In this document: in pieces, positions 43,001 through 51,341 of the stretch | How positions within the stretch are numbered: the first letter of the stretch is position 1 | Layout: each line of letters starts with the position of its first letter | Assembly: GCA_938045445.1 (NCBI GenBank) | Contig: CALIMM010000015.1 | Span: forward strand, 62,001-126,000 | Length of the DNA stretch: 64,000 nt | Direction: 5' to 3' | Source: an uncultured Candidatus Saccharibacteria bacterium | GTDB taxonomy: Bacteria; Patescibacteriota; Saccharimonadia; Saccharimonadales; Saccharimonadaceae | Position numbers and translations under genes: made by a program | Notes under the pieces: generated by a model | What the model saw: only the letters and a program-made list of their open reading frames with translations | What the model was told of the DNA's origin: nothing | Databases searched by the model: none

Positions 43001-43387
43001 ATGGACAAACGAAAGAAAATTCTCTTGGTAGAAGACGACACCGCACTGCTGGCGGTATATCGCTCGCGGCTCGAGCTGGAGGGCTTTGCGGTGAGCGAGG
43101 TGCATAATGGCGAAGATGCGCTCTCAGCAGTGGTCGACGTTCGGCCCGATCTCATCTTGCTTGATGTGATGATCCCTAAGATCAGCGGCTTCGATGTGCT
43201 CGATATCTTGCGTAACACCCCAGACACTACCAACGTCCGCGTTATCATGCTGACAGCACTGAGTCAGCCCAAGGACAAAGAGCGGGCTAAGCAGCTAGGA
43301 GTGGATGACTACCTCGTCAAGTCGCAAGTGATGATCGGTGACGTAGTGGCCCGTATTAAGTATCACCTGGGCATGAGCCAAGAATAA
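43001..43387 (+). CDS. Single-domain response regulator (receiver only)
   Basis: This 128-residue protein is a complete receiver domain with no output domain, like CheY or Spo0F. Acidic pocket residues are in LLVEDDTAL (E11, D12, D13), the phosphoacceptor is D55 in LILLDVMIPKISG, the switch threonine lies in IMLTALSQP and the lysine in DDYLVKSQ. No kinase gene is adjacent; the histidine kinase at 50604 is a possible partner, though it has its own receiver gene. Output would be by protein-protein interaction. Confidence 0.93.
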   Translation: MDKRKKILLVEDDTALLAVYRSRLELEGFAVSEVHNGEDALSAVVDVRPDLILLDVMIPKISGFDVLDILRNTPDTTNVRVIMLTALSQPKDKERAKQLGVDDYLVKSQVMIGDVVARIKYHLGMSQE

Positions 43388-43466
43388 CAGAGGCTAGAGG
43401 GCTGTCGAGCAAAGCGTGCAGCGAGCCCTTGCTTCTGAGTGATTTTTCCTCAGCATTGTTTCATGG

Positions 43467-43472
43467 TATGAT
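43467..43472 (+). promoter_or_regulatory. -10 element for the 195-aa gene, predicted leaderless
   Basis: TATGAT preceded by TGG, six bases, then the ATG at 43479. No SD. Confidence 0.6.
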
Positions 43473-43478
43473 AAAAAG

Positions 43479-44066
43479 ATGACGGAAAAATATTCGGCAT
43501 CACTCCCACCACGACAGCCCGAGCACCTCTTGACGCAGCCAATTACAACGGACGGCACGCCACAAGAGCGTGCAACTCATCCCGATACACACATCATTCC
43601 CAAGCGCCAAGATGTGCCACGCCACCGGTGGAATGTACTGCGCAGCAGCGGCCAGCTCGATGAAGGGTGGATTGATAGAGAGATTATCGACGAGGATGGC
43701 ACGGTGCTAGTGCGGATGACTAAACCAGTCCACCGAAGCAACATCCACCACCTCGAGAAGTGTGTGCCGCTGGCGGTGCTGCAGGAGCAGAACCTCGATT
43801 TCACCAATGCATATCTGCAAAGAGCCTATGGCGTGATGGTGAAGGGTGGCAGGCTGCAGCCCGTTGCTGATACCACTCATGCGACTACCAGCAGCCAAGA
43901 GCAAGAAACAGAGGTGCTGCTCGCTCAAGACGAAAAGTATGACCGAACCGGAACTGATGGGGAAGGTAATCGCCAGTCGGTGGCTGGCTTAGCAAAAGCT
44001 GCTCGCCTTGATACTGTTGTGGATAATAACCTCCTCGTGGAGCGGGTACTCGGACGCGCAGAGTAA
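43479..44066 (+). CDS. Hypothetical protein, 195 aa
   Basis: I do not recognise this soluble, polar protein. The start at 43479 is set by a -10 six bases upstream. The N-terminal 45 residues are disordered-looking and proline/threonine-rich. A middle segment (RHRWNVLRSSGQLDEGWIDREI, shown here in part) resembles a short beta unit, followed by VRMTKPVHRSNIHHLEK. The rest is Q/E/T-rich. It shares a probable bidirectional terminator with rpmA. Confidence 0.7.
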   Translation: MTEKYSASLPPRQPEHLLTQPITTDGTPQERATHPDTHIIPKRQDVPRHRWNVLRSSGQLDEGWIDREIIDEDGTVLVRMTKPVHRSNIHHLEKCVPLAVLQEQNLDFTNAYLQRAYGVMVKGGRLQPVADTTHATTSSQEQETEVLLAQDEKYDRTGTDGEGNRQSVAGLAKAARLDTVVDNNLLVERVLGRAE

Positions 44067-44181
44067 TAAGGGGCTGGTTTGGTTATCTTTTAGGACAGAG
44101 CGTGTTATTGCTGAATAGCACGAGCATAGATACTTATTGGTAGTACGCACCAAGCATGCTGGGCTTATTATCAAAAATAAG

Positions 44182-44209
44182 AAAACCACCTCAGCTATGA
44201 GGTGGTTTT
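44182..44209. terminator. Bidirectional terminator between the 195-aa gene and rpmA
   Basis: AAAACCACCTCA (44182-44193) pairs with TGAGGTGGTTTT (44198-44209) around a four-base loop, with A and T tracts on either side. Confidence 0.88.
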
Positions 44210-44227
44210 GTATTTGCGTTATAACAC

Positions 44228-44506
44228 TTACGCTGCGCTAACACACACTTGGGTGCGTGGCTGGGTCTTGCCAGTGAAGGTAGACTTCTTGACCTTCTTG
44301 AAGCTGACGACACCACTGTGAGCGGCGTGGATGGTGTAGTTGCGGCTCATGTACGTGCCAGGGCCGGCAATCTTCGTAGCGCCCGTCTGGCGGACGAGGA
44401 CTTCACCAGCGCTGACCTGCTGGCCACCGAAGCGCTTGACGCCAAGGCGCGCCCCAGCGTTATTGTGGACGTTCTTGCTTGAGCCACCTGCTTTGACTTT
44501 TGACAT
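44228..44506 (-). CDS. rpmA: 50S ribosomal protein bL27
   Basis: bL27 reaches towards the peptidyl transferase centre. The 92-residue protein has the family core: KAGGSSKNVHNNAGARLGVKR, then GGQQVSAGEVLVRQ and the beta barrel. The N-terminus is short (MSKVKAGG), without the extension that needs Prp-type cleavage in Firmicutes. AAAGGAG upstream of 44506 supports the start. The usual neighbour rplU is not adjacent. It ends at the bidirectional terminator 44182-44209. Confidence 0.95.
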   Translation of the reverse strand: MSKVKAGGSSKNVHNNAGARLGVKRFGGQQVSAGEVLVRQTGATKIAGPGTYMSRNYTIHAAHSGVVSFKKVKKSTFTGKTQPRTQVCVSAA

Positions 44507-44642
44507 ATCACTCCTTTAGCTAATATAAACAATCTATACGATTATACGTGAGGGCGTGGGCGAAGTCAAGCGGCGAGAGGATGAGATCGCACCATCTCGC
44601 TGCGTGGCGCTTGCTTTGGCGGCTGCGCCAGCCAGGCAGATA

Positions 44643-44671
44643 TTGGCTAGCTAGCGCTATGGTGGTATAAT
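44643..44671 (+). promoter_or_regulatory. Promoter of the 200-aa gene
   Basis: TTGGCT (44643-44648), a 17-base spacer and TATAAT (44666-44671) preceded by TGG. Leadered transcript with SD. Confidence 0.65.
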
Positions 44672-44714
44672 AGGCGCACTATAGATACAATAATGATATG
44701 AAAAAGGAGTGATG

Positions 44715-45317
44715 ATGACAGAACGATATGGAGGAGTAGGAGGAGTTGGATCACAGGGTGAGTGGCCGTATTCGGGTAGCGGGCCGAGTGGCAGCTCGGA
44801 GACACAAGGAGGAGTGGCTTGGCTTTCTGTACATCGGGATGCTGAGAGTGATTTGCCATTGGGGCAAGGGGAGGGCGATGCTCGGCAGGGTGCTCCTGCG
44901 CCCACTGCAGATGAGCTTCGAGAGAGCTTAAGAGGAATTATTACTGAGACTCATGAATCAACAGCACCAGCTGCGCCCCAAACTCCGAAGGATATACGTG
45001 CAGCGCTACGCGGCGAGATGGATGCTCACGAAGCACCAGCTCCTCAGGCAGTAGAGGAAATACGGGCAGATCAACACAGAGAAGCCCTTTGGCGCGCAGA
45101 AGGGACACTCCGCAACACTCCAGAGGTGTTGGATGCTGCAGCAAATGAGTTAGAGCGTATCATTGCAGACGGCAACGTACCAGCAAGTGTTGTACAGGGT
45201 TTGAACTCTGTGATAGGGTCTCTACGCGGCATTAACCTTCATGATCTTGATGTTGCTCGGCAACAGGTGGGGACAACTGCCCGCACAATGGATATGGAGA
45301 AAAACAACCGCCAATAA
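44715..45317 (+). CDS. Hypothetical protein, 200 aa
   Basis: I do not recognise this protein. AAGGAG at 44704-44709 is five bases from the ATG at 44715, better than the ATG at 44712. The N-terminal third is glycine/serine-rich and probably disordered. Two similar segments follow: ADELRESLRGIITETHESTA and PKDIRAALRGEMDAHEAPAP, with a third weaker one (AVEEIRADQHREALWRAEG), suggesting a degenerate helical repeat of about 30 residues. The C-terminal part is helical. No membrane segment. Confidence 0.72.
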   Translation: MTERYGGVGGVGSQGEWPYSGSGPSGSSETQGGVAWLSVHRDAESDLPLGQGEGDARQGAPAPTADELRESLRGIITETHESTAPAAPQTPKDIRAALRGEMDAHEAPAPQAVEEIRADQHREALWRAEGTLRNTPEVLDAAANELERIIADGNVPASVVQGLNSVIGSLRGINLHDLDVARQQVGTTARTMDMEKNNRQ

Positions 45318-45338
45318 TACTTGCTACTAGAGCGATAT

Positions 45339-45372
45339 AAAGAACCTCAGCCGTGCCGTGCTGAGGTTCTTT
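45339..45372 (+). terminator. Intrinsic terminator after the 200-aa gene
   Basis: AAAGAACCTCAG (45339-45350) pairs with CTGAGGTTCTTT (45361-45372), followed by GCTTTTTT. It may also stop the converging minus-strand gene. Confidence 0.88.
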
Positions 45373-45447
45373 GCTTTTTTGTAACTGTTAGCATGCAGAA
45401 GAAATACATACCTGCTAGATGACCAGAATGAGTTTCACTCCCCAAGG

Positions 45448-46659
45448 TTATTTCATTACTTCCACCACCAACAACTCCCGCGCTACTACCTGATTCTCGC
45501 GGTAATAACAGAGGTCGGTGGGGCGGACGTGCTGAAGTAGGCGGCGCCGGTAGCCCAGGTGCTCTAACTGGGTGATGAGTGGCAGGTGAGTGAACTGCCC
45601 GTCGCTGCCACGCCAAGCGGGCACCGCGATGACTAGTGGTGTGCCGGGGTGCAGCTGGGGACGAAGATTAGTGAGAAAATGGCTGATGATATGGTTGCAG
45701 GTGGTGCGCACAGCGCCAAGCTTAGTGGGAGCAGGTGGGGCAGAGAAGGGCTGGCCAAGGTATGTCTCACAGACAACGGCGCTGAGCCACTGGGCGTCTG
45801 CCCACTGATGAGTAGTGGCATCAGCCTGAGTAACGCTATGCACCGCGCCAGGAGTAGCCGCGGCAGAGCGGCGCTGCAGCCAGGCGAGGTTCTCATTGGT
45901 ATAGCTGACCATCTTGGGGTTGAGGTCGCTGCCGCACACATCGTAGCCCAGGAGGAGCGCCTCTTGCAAGACAGTGCCAGTGCCGCAGAAGGGATCGAGC
46001 AGCACGGGGCGCGGCGCGGGGTGCTCGGCAGTAGGTGAAGGCTGCACCAATGGCCCAGCCATATTGACCATCATGCGGGCAAGCTTGGGCGGCAGCATAC
46101 CGACGAAGGCATCAGTGCGCGGACGGGCTTGGTCGCGTGCGGCCAGGGCAGAAATATTTTGCGCGCCAACACTCTCCGCCACAATAACGCGCCCATCCTG
46201 GGCTCGCACCACCAGCAATTCGATATGATGCGGTGAGCGGCCAAGCTTGTTGTGATGGCTGGTGGCGGTATTGAGCGCTGGAACGGTATTAGGAATAAGG
46301 CGCAGGCTCGTGCCAGTTGCGCGCAATTTTGTCTTAAGAATAAGGCCAGTCTTTTGCACCTCGCGGGCGGTGGCAGAGAAGCCATAGGCACTCATGCCCA
46401 GCGTAATCTTGTGCGGCGCGCCCTGCCACTGCGCGCTATAGTGGCGGACGATTTGCCGGCTCACCGCCAGCCAGTTACCGCGCAGCTCTAACACCACCCG
46501 GCCTGCTTTTTGGCTGCCACCCAGACGCTCAAAGGCGAAATTATCAGAGGTAATAGTAGCGGCCTGCGCTCCAAACCAACGCACCGCCGCCCCGCCATAC
46601 AAACACTCCAGCTCCGCCACACCCAGGGCCGGCTGCCGGCCAAGAATTGCAATATACAT
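45448..46659 (-). CDS. TRM11-like SAM-dependent RNA methyltransferase
   Basis: This 403-residue protein resembles the TRM11/THUMP group of tRNA guanosine N2-methyltransferases. The N-terminal half (MYIAILGRQPALGVAELECL onward) matches the style of the recognition domain. The C-terminal Rossmann domain has motif I LLDPFCGTGTVLQEALLLG and SDLNPKMVSYTNENLAW. Motif IV, normally DPPYG or NPPY, reads VCETYLGQPF. Some bacterial TRM11-family members have an EPYLG form, so this may be a variant, not a lost site. The start at 46659 follows a TATACT by six bases; the longer upstream frame has no SD. Confidence 0.82.
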   Translation of the reverse strand: MYIAILGRQPALGVAELECLYGGAAVRWFGAQAATITSDNFAFERLGGSQKAGRVVLELRGNWLAVSRQIVRHYSAQWQGAPHKITLGMSAYGFSATAREVQKTGLILKTKLRATGTSLRLIPNTVPALNTATSHHNKLGRSPHHIELLVVRAQDGRVIVAESVGAQNISALAARDQARPRTDAFVGMLPPKLARMMVNMAGPLVQPSPTAEHPAPRPVLLDPFCGTGTVLQEALLLGYDVCGSDLNPKMVSYTNENLAWLQRRSAAATPGAVHSVTQADATTHQWADAQWLSAVVCETYLGQPFSAPPAPTKLGAVRTTCNHIISHFLTNLRPQLHPGTPLVIAVPAWRGSDGQFTHLPLITQLEHLGYRRRLLQHVRPTDLCYYRENQVVARELLVVEVMK

Positions 46660-46665
46660 ATGCCT

Positions 46666-46671
46666 AGTATA
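46666..46671 (-). promoter_or_regulatory. -10 element for the TRM11-like gene, predicted leaderless
   Basis: TATACT on the minus strand, six bases, then the ATG at 46659. No SD. Confidence 0.6.
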
Positions 46672-46815
46672 GCGCAAAAGTGAGTGAGAATGGAGGGGTG
46701 GCGGCATGAATGGTATATTAGATATAGGTAGCCGACCACTCTCGAGCTTGTACGACAAGCTTTCGTACTCAGTCTGATTAAAGCGTTAGAAAAGGTTCGC
46801 CTCGCCGCCTCGTGG

Positions 46816-46821
46816 TATAAT
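46816..46821 (+). promoter_or_regulatory. -10 element for the YbhN-like gene
   Basis: TATAAT preceded by TGG; 11 bases to the ATG at 46833. No SD; very short leader. Confidence 0.55.
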
Positions 46822-46832
46822 ATACCGTAGCT

Positions 46833-47906
46833 ATGCAAAAATATATCAAAAAAATGAAACAGCTGTCCTTCCGCACCTGGCTGAGTATTATGACGTTTGT
46901 GCTGATTGCCTTGATTCTATTCTTGTCGCGGCACGAACTTCTCCAGGCGTGGCATTTGCTGCAGCAGGTCAATATATGGGTCTTGATTGCCGTCTTTCCG
47001 GTGGCGGCGTTAGGGTATTTAGCAGCGGGCGAGATGATCTTCTCGTATCTCCGGCAAAAGGGCTTCGTGCGTGATGTGAGCCCCTTTGCTCTGATGCGCC
47101 TGTCGCTGGAGCTAAACTTCGTCAACCACGCCTTCCCTAGTGGTGGCCTGAGCGGTATATCATACGCCAACTGGCGCTTACGCAAATACGGTGTCTCGAC
47201 GGGGCGCGCAACGATGGCCCAGATGGTGCGCTATGTCATGGGCTTTGTGGCGGTGGTGCTGTTCCTTGCAGTGGCGGTGGTAATAGTGACGATCGATAGC
47301 GGCGTGAACCGCTGGATTATCCTGATGAGTGGAGGGCTGGTATTTTGCCTGACGATGATCACGCTACTGGGAGTATATTTGCTGACGAGCCAGCGGCGGC
47401 TCCACAAAGCGGCGCATCAGATTACGCTGACGGTCAATGGCCTCGCGCGGCGCATCTTGCGGCGCACAAAGCCAGTGATGGACGAAGCTGCGGTGCAGCG
47501 CTACTGCGACGACCTCCACACCGATTTCCTCGAGCTGCGGCGCGACAAGAAGCTGCTGTGGCAGCCCTTTGTCTGGAGTATTATCTTTACGATTATGGAG
47601 ATTTTGCCCTTCTGGATGACCTTCCAGTCGCTGGGGGTATCAGTTAATCCTGCATCAATTCTCATCGCTTATGGTGTGGCCACGACCATGGCAGTGGTGG
47701 TTGCTACCCCTGGTGGGGCTGGTGCGTATGAGGCGGTCATGGTCGGGATATTGGCACTTTCAGGCGTGAGCCAGGGCCAGGCCATTGCTGGGACGATGCT
47801 CTACCGCGTGATCGCTATCGTTACTACACTGGTGTTTGGCTATGCATTTTATCAACTAACCATCATGCGTTATGGACGCGACAAACCTCCCACCGCTGAG
47901 CGTTAG
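46833..47906 (+). CDS. YbhN/LPG_synthase_TM-family integral membrane protein
   Basis: This 357-residue polytopic protein matches the lysylphosphatidylglycerol synthase transmembrane (UPF0104/YbhN) family without the catalytic synthase domain. Diagnostic features are ELNFVNHAFPSGGLSGISY with the conserved NxxxPSGG region (about residues 92-110), and PGGAGAYEAVMVGILALSGV near the C-terminus. About eight hydrophobic helices are visible. Members are proposed lipid flippases or transporters; substrate unknown. The 3' end overlaps xseA by 35 bases in another frame. Confidence 0.87.
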   Translation: MQKYIKKMKQLSFRTWLSIMTFVLIALILFLSRHELLQAWHLLQQVNIWVLIAVFPVAALGYLAAGEMIFSYLRQKGFVRDVSPFALMRLSLELNFVNHAFPSGGLSGISYANWRLRKYGVSTGRATMAQMVRYVMGFVAVVLFLAVAVVIVTIDSGVNRWIILMSGGLVFCLTMITLLGVYLLTSQRRLHKAAHQITLTVNGLARRILRRTKPVMDEAAVQRYCDDLHTDFLELRRDKKLLWQPFVWSIIFTIMEILPFWMTFQSLGVSVNPASILIAYGVATTMAVVVATPGGAGAYEAVMVGILALSGVSQGQAIAGTMLYRVIAIVTTLVFGYAFYQLTIMRYGRDKPPTAER

Positions 47907-49035
47907 CGATTTCCTCGCCTGTGCGAGCCAGGTGCTGGAGGGAGCATTTCCGGTACTGACGGTGGAGGGCGAGGTGGCTAGTATGGCGGTGCGCCAGGGG
48001 AAGTTTGTCTTTTTTGACCTCAAGGACGAGACAGGCAGCGTGAGCTGCTTTATGATGGTGTGGCAGCTCCGGGTGGCGCTAGAAGATGGCATGCAGGTAG
48101 CAGTGCAAGCCGTGCCGAAGCTTACAGCGCGCGGCAAATTCAGCCTGACCGTGCAGCAGGTGCGGCCAGTTGGGCAGGGGAGCATTAAGAAAAACTTCGA
48201 GCTGCTGCACCAGCGCCTGAGTGCAGAGGGGCTCTTTGCTCCAGAGCGCAAGCGGCCGGTGCCCGAGTGGCCCGAGCACATTGCCGTGGTGAGCAGTCCT
48301 CAGGCAGCGGGGTATGCAGATTTTATGACCATCATTGGCCAGCGCTGGGGCGGCATGCAGGTCGATGTCTATGCGGTGCCGGTGCAAGGTGCTGGCGCGG
48401 CCGACCGGATCATCCGCGCCATTGAGCGCTGCAACCGCCAGGCAACCGTGCCGCAGGTGCTGGCGATTGTACGTGGTGGCGGTAGCGCCGATGATTTGCA
48501 GGTTTTTAATGACGAAGCGCTGGTGCGGGCGATCGCTGCAAGCCGCGTGCCAACAGTGGTCGGGGTGGGGCATGACACCGATGAGACATTGGCCGATCTC
48601 GCTGCCGACGTCCGGGCTGTGACGCCGACCAACGCAGCTCAGCTCATCACGCCCGATGCCGCAGTGGTGCAAGCGCGGCTAGCCGAGCAGCTACAGATGA
48701 TGAAGCAGACGATTATTGCCACAGCAGATGATGAGCAAATAGCGGTGCAGCATCAACTGGCCGAGGCTCGAGTGAAGCTAGCCAGGCGGCAGCAGGCACT
48801 CGAGCAGCAATGCGCAGCGCTGCAGGCCCGGCTCCGGCTGTATAACCCTGCAGCAACCCTAGCGCGTGGCTACGCCCTGGTGCGCGGCCAAGCCGCCGTC
48901 GGCCAAACGATCACCATCGAGCGATATAGCGATATGATAACAGCGGAGGTAACCCATGTCGAACGCAAAACAACCAACGAAACAGGCGAAATCTGCCACA
49001 CCCAGCACTCGGGCCAAGTGCACCACCCTCAGTGA
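47872..49035 (+). CDS. xseA: Exodeoxyribonuclease VII large subunit
   Basis: XseA with XseB forms exonuclease VII, which degrades single-stranded DNA from both ends. The 387-residue protein has the N-terminal OB-fold (about residues 18-105, FPVLTVEGEVASMAVRQGKFVFFDLKD, shown in part) and the catalytic core with VVSSPQAAGYADFM, IVRGGGSADDLQVFNDEAL and GVGHDTDETLADLAADVRAVTPT-type motifs. The C-terminal ARGYALVRGQ segment is present. The last 80 bases overlap xseB, giving a C-terminal tail after VTHVE that is probably constrained by xseB, not by function. Confidence 0.95.
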   Translation: MDATNLPPLSVSDFLACASQVLEGAFPVLTVEGEVASMAVRQGKFVFFDLKDETGSVSCFMMVWQLRVALEDGMQVAVQAVPKLTARGKFSLTVQQVRPVGQGSIKKNFELLHQRLSAEGLFAPERKRPVPEWPEHIAVVSSPQAAGYADFMTIIGQRWGGMQVDVYAVPVQGAGAADRIIRAIERCNRQATVPQVLAIVRGGGSADDLQVFNDEALVRAIAASRVPTVVGVGHDTDETLADLAADVRAVTPTNAAQLITPDAAVVQARLAEQLQMMKQTIIATADDEQIAVQHQLAEARVKLARRQQALEQQCAALQARLRLYNPAATLARGYALVRGQAAVGQTITIERYSDMITAEVTHVERKTTNETGEICHTQHSGQVHHPQ

Positions 49036-49345
49036 TGATGACCAGCTGGCGATGGCCCTCGCAGCAGAGGGAATCACGCCGGATTATAGCCAGCCCAGCG
49101 GTGTATCGGCCGGCCCATCAGCGTCGCAGCCTGACCAGCAGAGCAATGCAGATAACCGTTCACTGCGTGAGCAAATGGAGCAGCTGGAGGAGATCTTGGC
49201 GTGGTTTGACAGTGATGAGTTTGAACTCGAGGCGGCGGTAGAGCGCTACCAGCAGGCAGCACGCGTTGCCGAGCAGATCGACCGGCGCTTGACAGAGATT
49301 AAAAACAAAGTAACCATCATCACAGAGGATGCAGCCGCCTCATGA
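48956..49345 (+). CDS. xseB: Exodeoxyribonuclease VII small subunit
   Basis: This 129-residue protein is the small subunit that binds the XseA coiled coil. The family core is the C-terminal 70 residues: MEQLEEILAWFDSDEFELEAAVERY followed by QQAARVAEQIDRRLTEIKNK. The N-terminal 60 residues are an unusual low-complexity extension rich in S, Q, P and T; typical XseB is about 80 residues. GAGG six bases before the ATG at 48956 supports the long form, which overlaps xseA by 80 bases. A shorter start at the internal Met (MEQLEE) lacks an obvious SD. Confidence 0.88.
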   Translation: MSNAKQPTKQAKSATPSTRAKCTTLSDDDQLAMALAAEGITPDYSQPSGVSAGPSASQPDQQSNADNRSLREQMEQLEEILAWFDSDEFELEAAVERYQQAARVAEQIDRRLTEIKNKVTIITEDAAAS

Positions 49346-49851
49346 TGTGGTGGGCACTGTTGGTCATCATCCTGCTGTTTTGCGTGACAGCGCTGACGGG
49401 GGCACCCTATGTGCCATCACACCACCGCGATGTGCAGCAGGCGCTGACCCAGCTCTATAGCCTCGGGCCAGAGGATTGCTTGGTAGACATGGGCTCGGGC
49501 GATGGTGTCGTCTTAAAGATTGCTCGCCAGCAGGGGGCACGAGCCTTTGGCGTGGAGCTCAACCCGCTCCTCGTCTTGCTCTCGCGCTGGCGTTTGCGTG
49601 GTGATACCAGAGCGATGGTGGTGTGTGGTAACCTCTACCGCACGAACTTTCCCGCTGGCACCACAGTGGTCTACACCTTTGGCGACTCGCGCGACATCGC
49701 TCGGATGGCCGCCCATGTGCAGCAGCAAGCCACCCGCCTTGGCACAGACCTGTGGTTCATCTCCTACGCCTTTGCCGTGCCTGGCTGGGCACCAGTGCGC
49801 GAGCAAGGCGCGCATAAGCTATATCGGGTGCGAGCAGAACAGCACAAATAA
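49342..49851 (+). CDS. Membrane-anchored class I SAM methyltransferase-like protein
   Basis: This 169-residue protein overlaps xseB by four bases (ATGA). One N-terminal membrane helix (WWALLVIILLFCVTALTGA) precedes a compact Rossmann fold: motif I is LVDMGSGDGVVLKIARQQG, followed by AFGVELNPLLVLLSRWR. This fits a class I SAM-dependent methyltransferase, possibly of the DOT1-like or small membrane methyltransferase kind. The target cannot be told from sequence. Conserved acidic residues in motif I and II are present, so SAM binding is plausible. Confidence 0.83.
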   Translation: MMWWALLVIILLFCVTALTGAPYVPSHHRDVQQALTQLYSLGPEDCLVDMGSGDGVVLKIARQQGARAFGVELNPLLVLLSRWRLRGDTRAMVVCGNLYRTNFPAGTTVVYTFGDSRDIARMAAHVQQQATRLGTDLWFISYAFAVPGWAPVREQGAHKLYRVRAEQHK

Positions 49852-49884
49852 CATCCCGCTCTTGTCTATCGCCCCAGGCATAAG

Positions 49885-49890
49885 TATAAT
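49885..49890 (+). promoter_or_regulatory. -10 element for the 221-aa gene, predicted leaderless
   Basis: TATAAT, six bases (AGGGGT), then the ATG at 49897. The AGGGG is too close to the ATG to work as an SD. Confidence 0.6.
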
Positions 49891-49896
49891 AGGGGT

Positions 49897-50562
49897 ATGA
49901 CGAAGCAATCTTACAAACGACGAAGTTTTCTTAGTGGCAGCACCTTTGCTATTATTGGGCTGGCACTGCTGGTGGTGCTCTTTGGTGGGTTTTCGGCCTG
50001 GGCCTACACCAACTATACCGAGGCCAAGAGCAACCTCGATAGCAAGATTACCGCAGCGCAAGCTGAGGCCAAGAAGACGCAAGCAGACGAAGACGAGAAG
50101 AAATTTGCCGAGCGCGAAAAGCAGCCCATGCTGCAGTTCGTTGGGCCAGATGACTACGGCCGCCTGACCTTCGACTACCCCAAGACCTGGAGCGCCTACC
50201 AAGCCACCGATGTGAGCGAGGGTGGTGGCAAGACGTACGAGGCGTACCTCAACCCTCGTGTGGTGCCACCAGTGACGGACACGCAGAAGATTGCCATTCG
50301 GATTAGTATTGAGCAAAAGATCTACGACAAAGCGGTAGCCGACTACGACAGCCAGATCAAAAAAGGCGAGCTGAAGTCGAGCGCCTGGAGCAATGACAAA
50401 GGCCTGACGGGCACGCGCCTAGAAGGGAACTTTAGCAAAGATATCCGCGGCACCGCAGTGGTGATCAAGATGCGCGATCGGACGCTCACGGTGCGGACGG
50501 ATGCCGACGTGTTCAATAACGACTACGAAGCCCTGATAAAAACCATTAAATTTAACGAATAA
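49897..50562 (+). CDS. Hypothetical membrane-anchored protein, PsbP/Mog1-like fold
   Basis: This 221-residue protein has one N-terminal membrane helix (FAIIGLALLVVLFGGFSAWA, about residues 18-37), a charged helical linker (about 40-80, AQAEAKKTQADEDEKKFAE) and an outer domain that begins YGRLTFDYPKTWSAYQ. The phrase FDYPKTWS is typical of PsbP/Mog1-fold lipoprotein domains, and the spacing of later strands fits. No enzymatic residues are evident; it may be a scaffold or binding protein. Assignment to the fold is by motif resemblance only. Confidence 0.72.
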   Translation: MTKQSYKRRSFLSGSTFAIIGLALLVVLFGGFSAWAYTNYTEAKSNLDSKITAAQAEAKKTQADEDEKKFAEREKQPMLQFVGPDDYGRLTFDYPKTWSAYQATDVSEGGGKTYEAYLNPRVVPPVTDTQKIAIRISIEQKIYDKAVADYDSQIKKGELKSSAWSNDKGLTGTRLEGNFSKDIRGTAVVIKMRDRTLTVRTDADVFNNDYEALIKTIKFNE

Positions 50563-50588
50563 ATATAGAACATTGCGACGATCTGTGC

Positions 50589-50594
50589 TACAAT
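50589..50594 (+). promoter_or_regulatory. -10 element for the histidine kinase operon
   Basis: TACAAT preceded by TGC; nine bases to the ATG at 50604. No clear SD. Confidence 0.5.
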
Positions 50595-50603
50595 GCAGCT
50601 GGT

Positions 50604-51341
50604 ATGAGCACGGAGGGGAATGCGGTTATGATGAGCGGCGCTTCCTGGGGGGAGGCGTCGCTCTTTGTTGCGGCGGCACACGACCTCAAGTCGCCACTGG
50701 CGCTGCTGCGGCAATTGGCGCTGAGCTTGGAGGCTGGTGGGCTGTCGCCCGTCGAGGTGGCCGAGCTAGCCCGGCGGATGGCGCTAACCAGCGAGCGGGC
50801 CTTGCGCCTTACCACCGACTTGACGCAATCCACTCGTCTCCACGAGGAGCTATTTGGCACCGAGCCGCTCAACTTGGCTCTGGTAGCGCGCGACGTCGTG
50901 GCCGAGCTCCAGCCACTCTACGCCGCCAAGGGGCGGTGCTTGGCGGTTCGCGTGCCGCGGCGGGCAGTGGTGGGCCTCGGCAACCGCGATCTCTTGCGGC
51001 GCGTCCTGTGCAACTTCGCCGACAACGCACTCCACTACAGTGGCGAAGGCGACGCACCCGTGGTGGTGCGGCTCTCTCGGCGGGCTGGCGGCCAGGTAAT
51101 CCGCCTAGCGGTGCGCGACTACGGCCCAGCCATTCCGCCATCGCTCTGGCAGCAATTGGAGCAACGCCTTGGCGTCAGCGCACAGCCATTGCACAGCCGG
51201 CCAGGCAGCAGTGGCCTAGGGCTCTACATTGCGGGGCAATTTGCCAGTGCGATGGAGGCGCAGATTGGAGCAGTGCGGCACCGCGATGGTGCGACCTTTT
51301 ACATCGATCTTCAGGCGGTGTATCAACAGAGGTTATTATGA
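50604..51341 (+). CDS. Soluble sensor-less histidine kinase
   Basis: This 245-residue protein is a histidine kinase core without membrane helices, PAS or HAMP domains. The H box is AAAHDLKSPLALLRQ with H26 as the phosphoacceptor. The N box is NFADNALHYS, G1 is VRDYGPAIP and G2 is SSGLGLYIAGQF. All ATP-binding boxes are present. With only about 20 residues before the H box it must sense its signal through a partner protein. It overlaps the receiver gene at 51338 by four bases, so kinase and regulator are translationally coupled. Confidence 0.93.
   Translation: MSTEGNAVMMSGASWGEASLFVAAAHDLKSPLALLRQLALSLEAGGLSPVEVAELARRMALTSERALRLTTDLTQSTRLHEELFGTEPLNLALVARDVVAELQPLYAAKGRCLAVRVPRRAVVGLGNRDLLRRVLCNFADNALHYSGEGDAPVVVRLSRRAGGQVIRLAVRDYGPAIPPSLWQQLEQRLGVSAQPLHSRPGSSGLGLYIAGQFASAMEAQIGAVRHRDGATFYIDLQAVYQQRLL

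Noticed and set aside
50573..51337. Upstream part of a long plus-strand frame leading into the receiver gene
   Set aside because: It overlaps the histidine kinase in another frame, is arginine/glycine/alanine-rich without domain character, and the receiver has its own SD and ATG at 51338.
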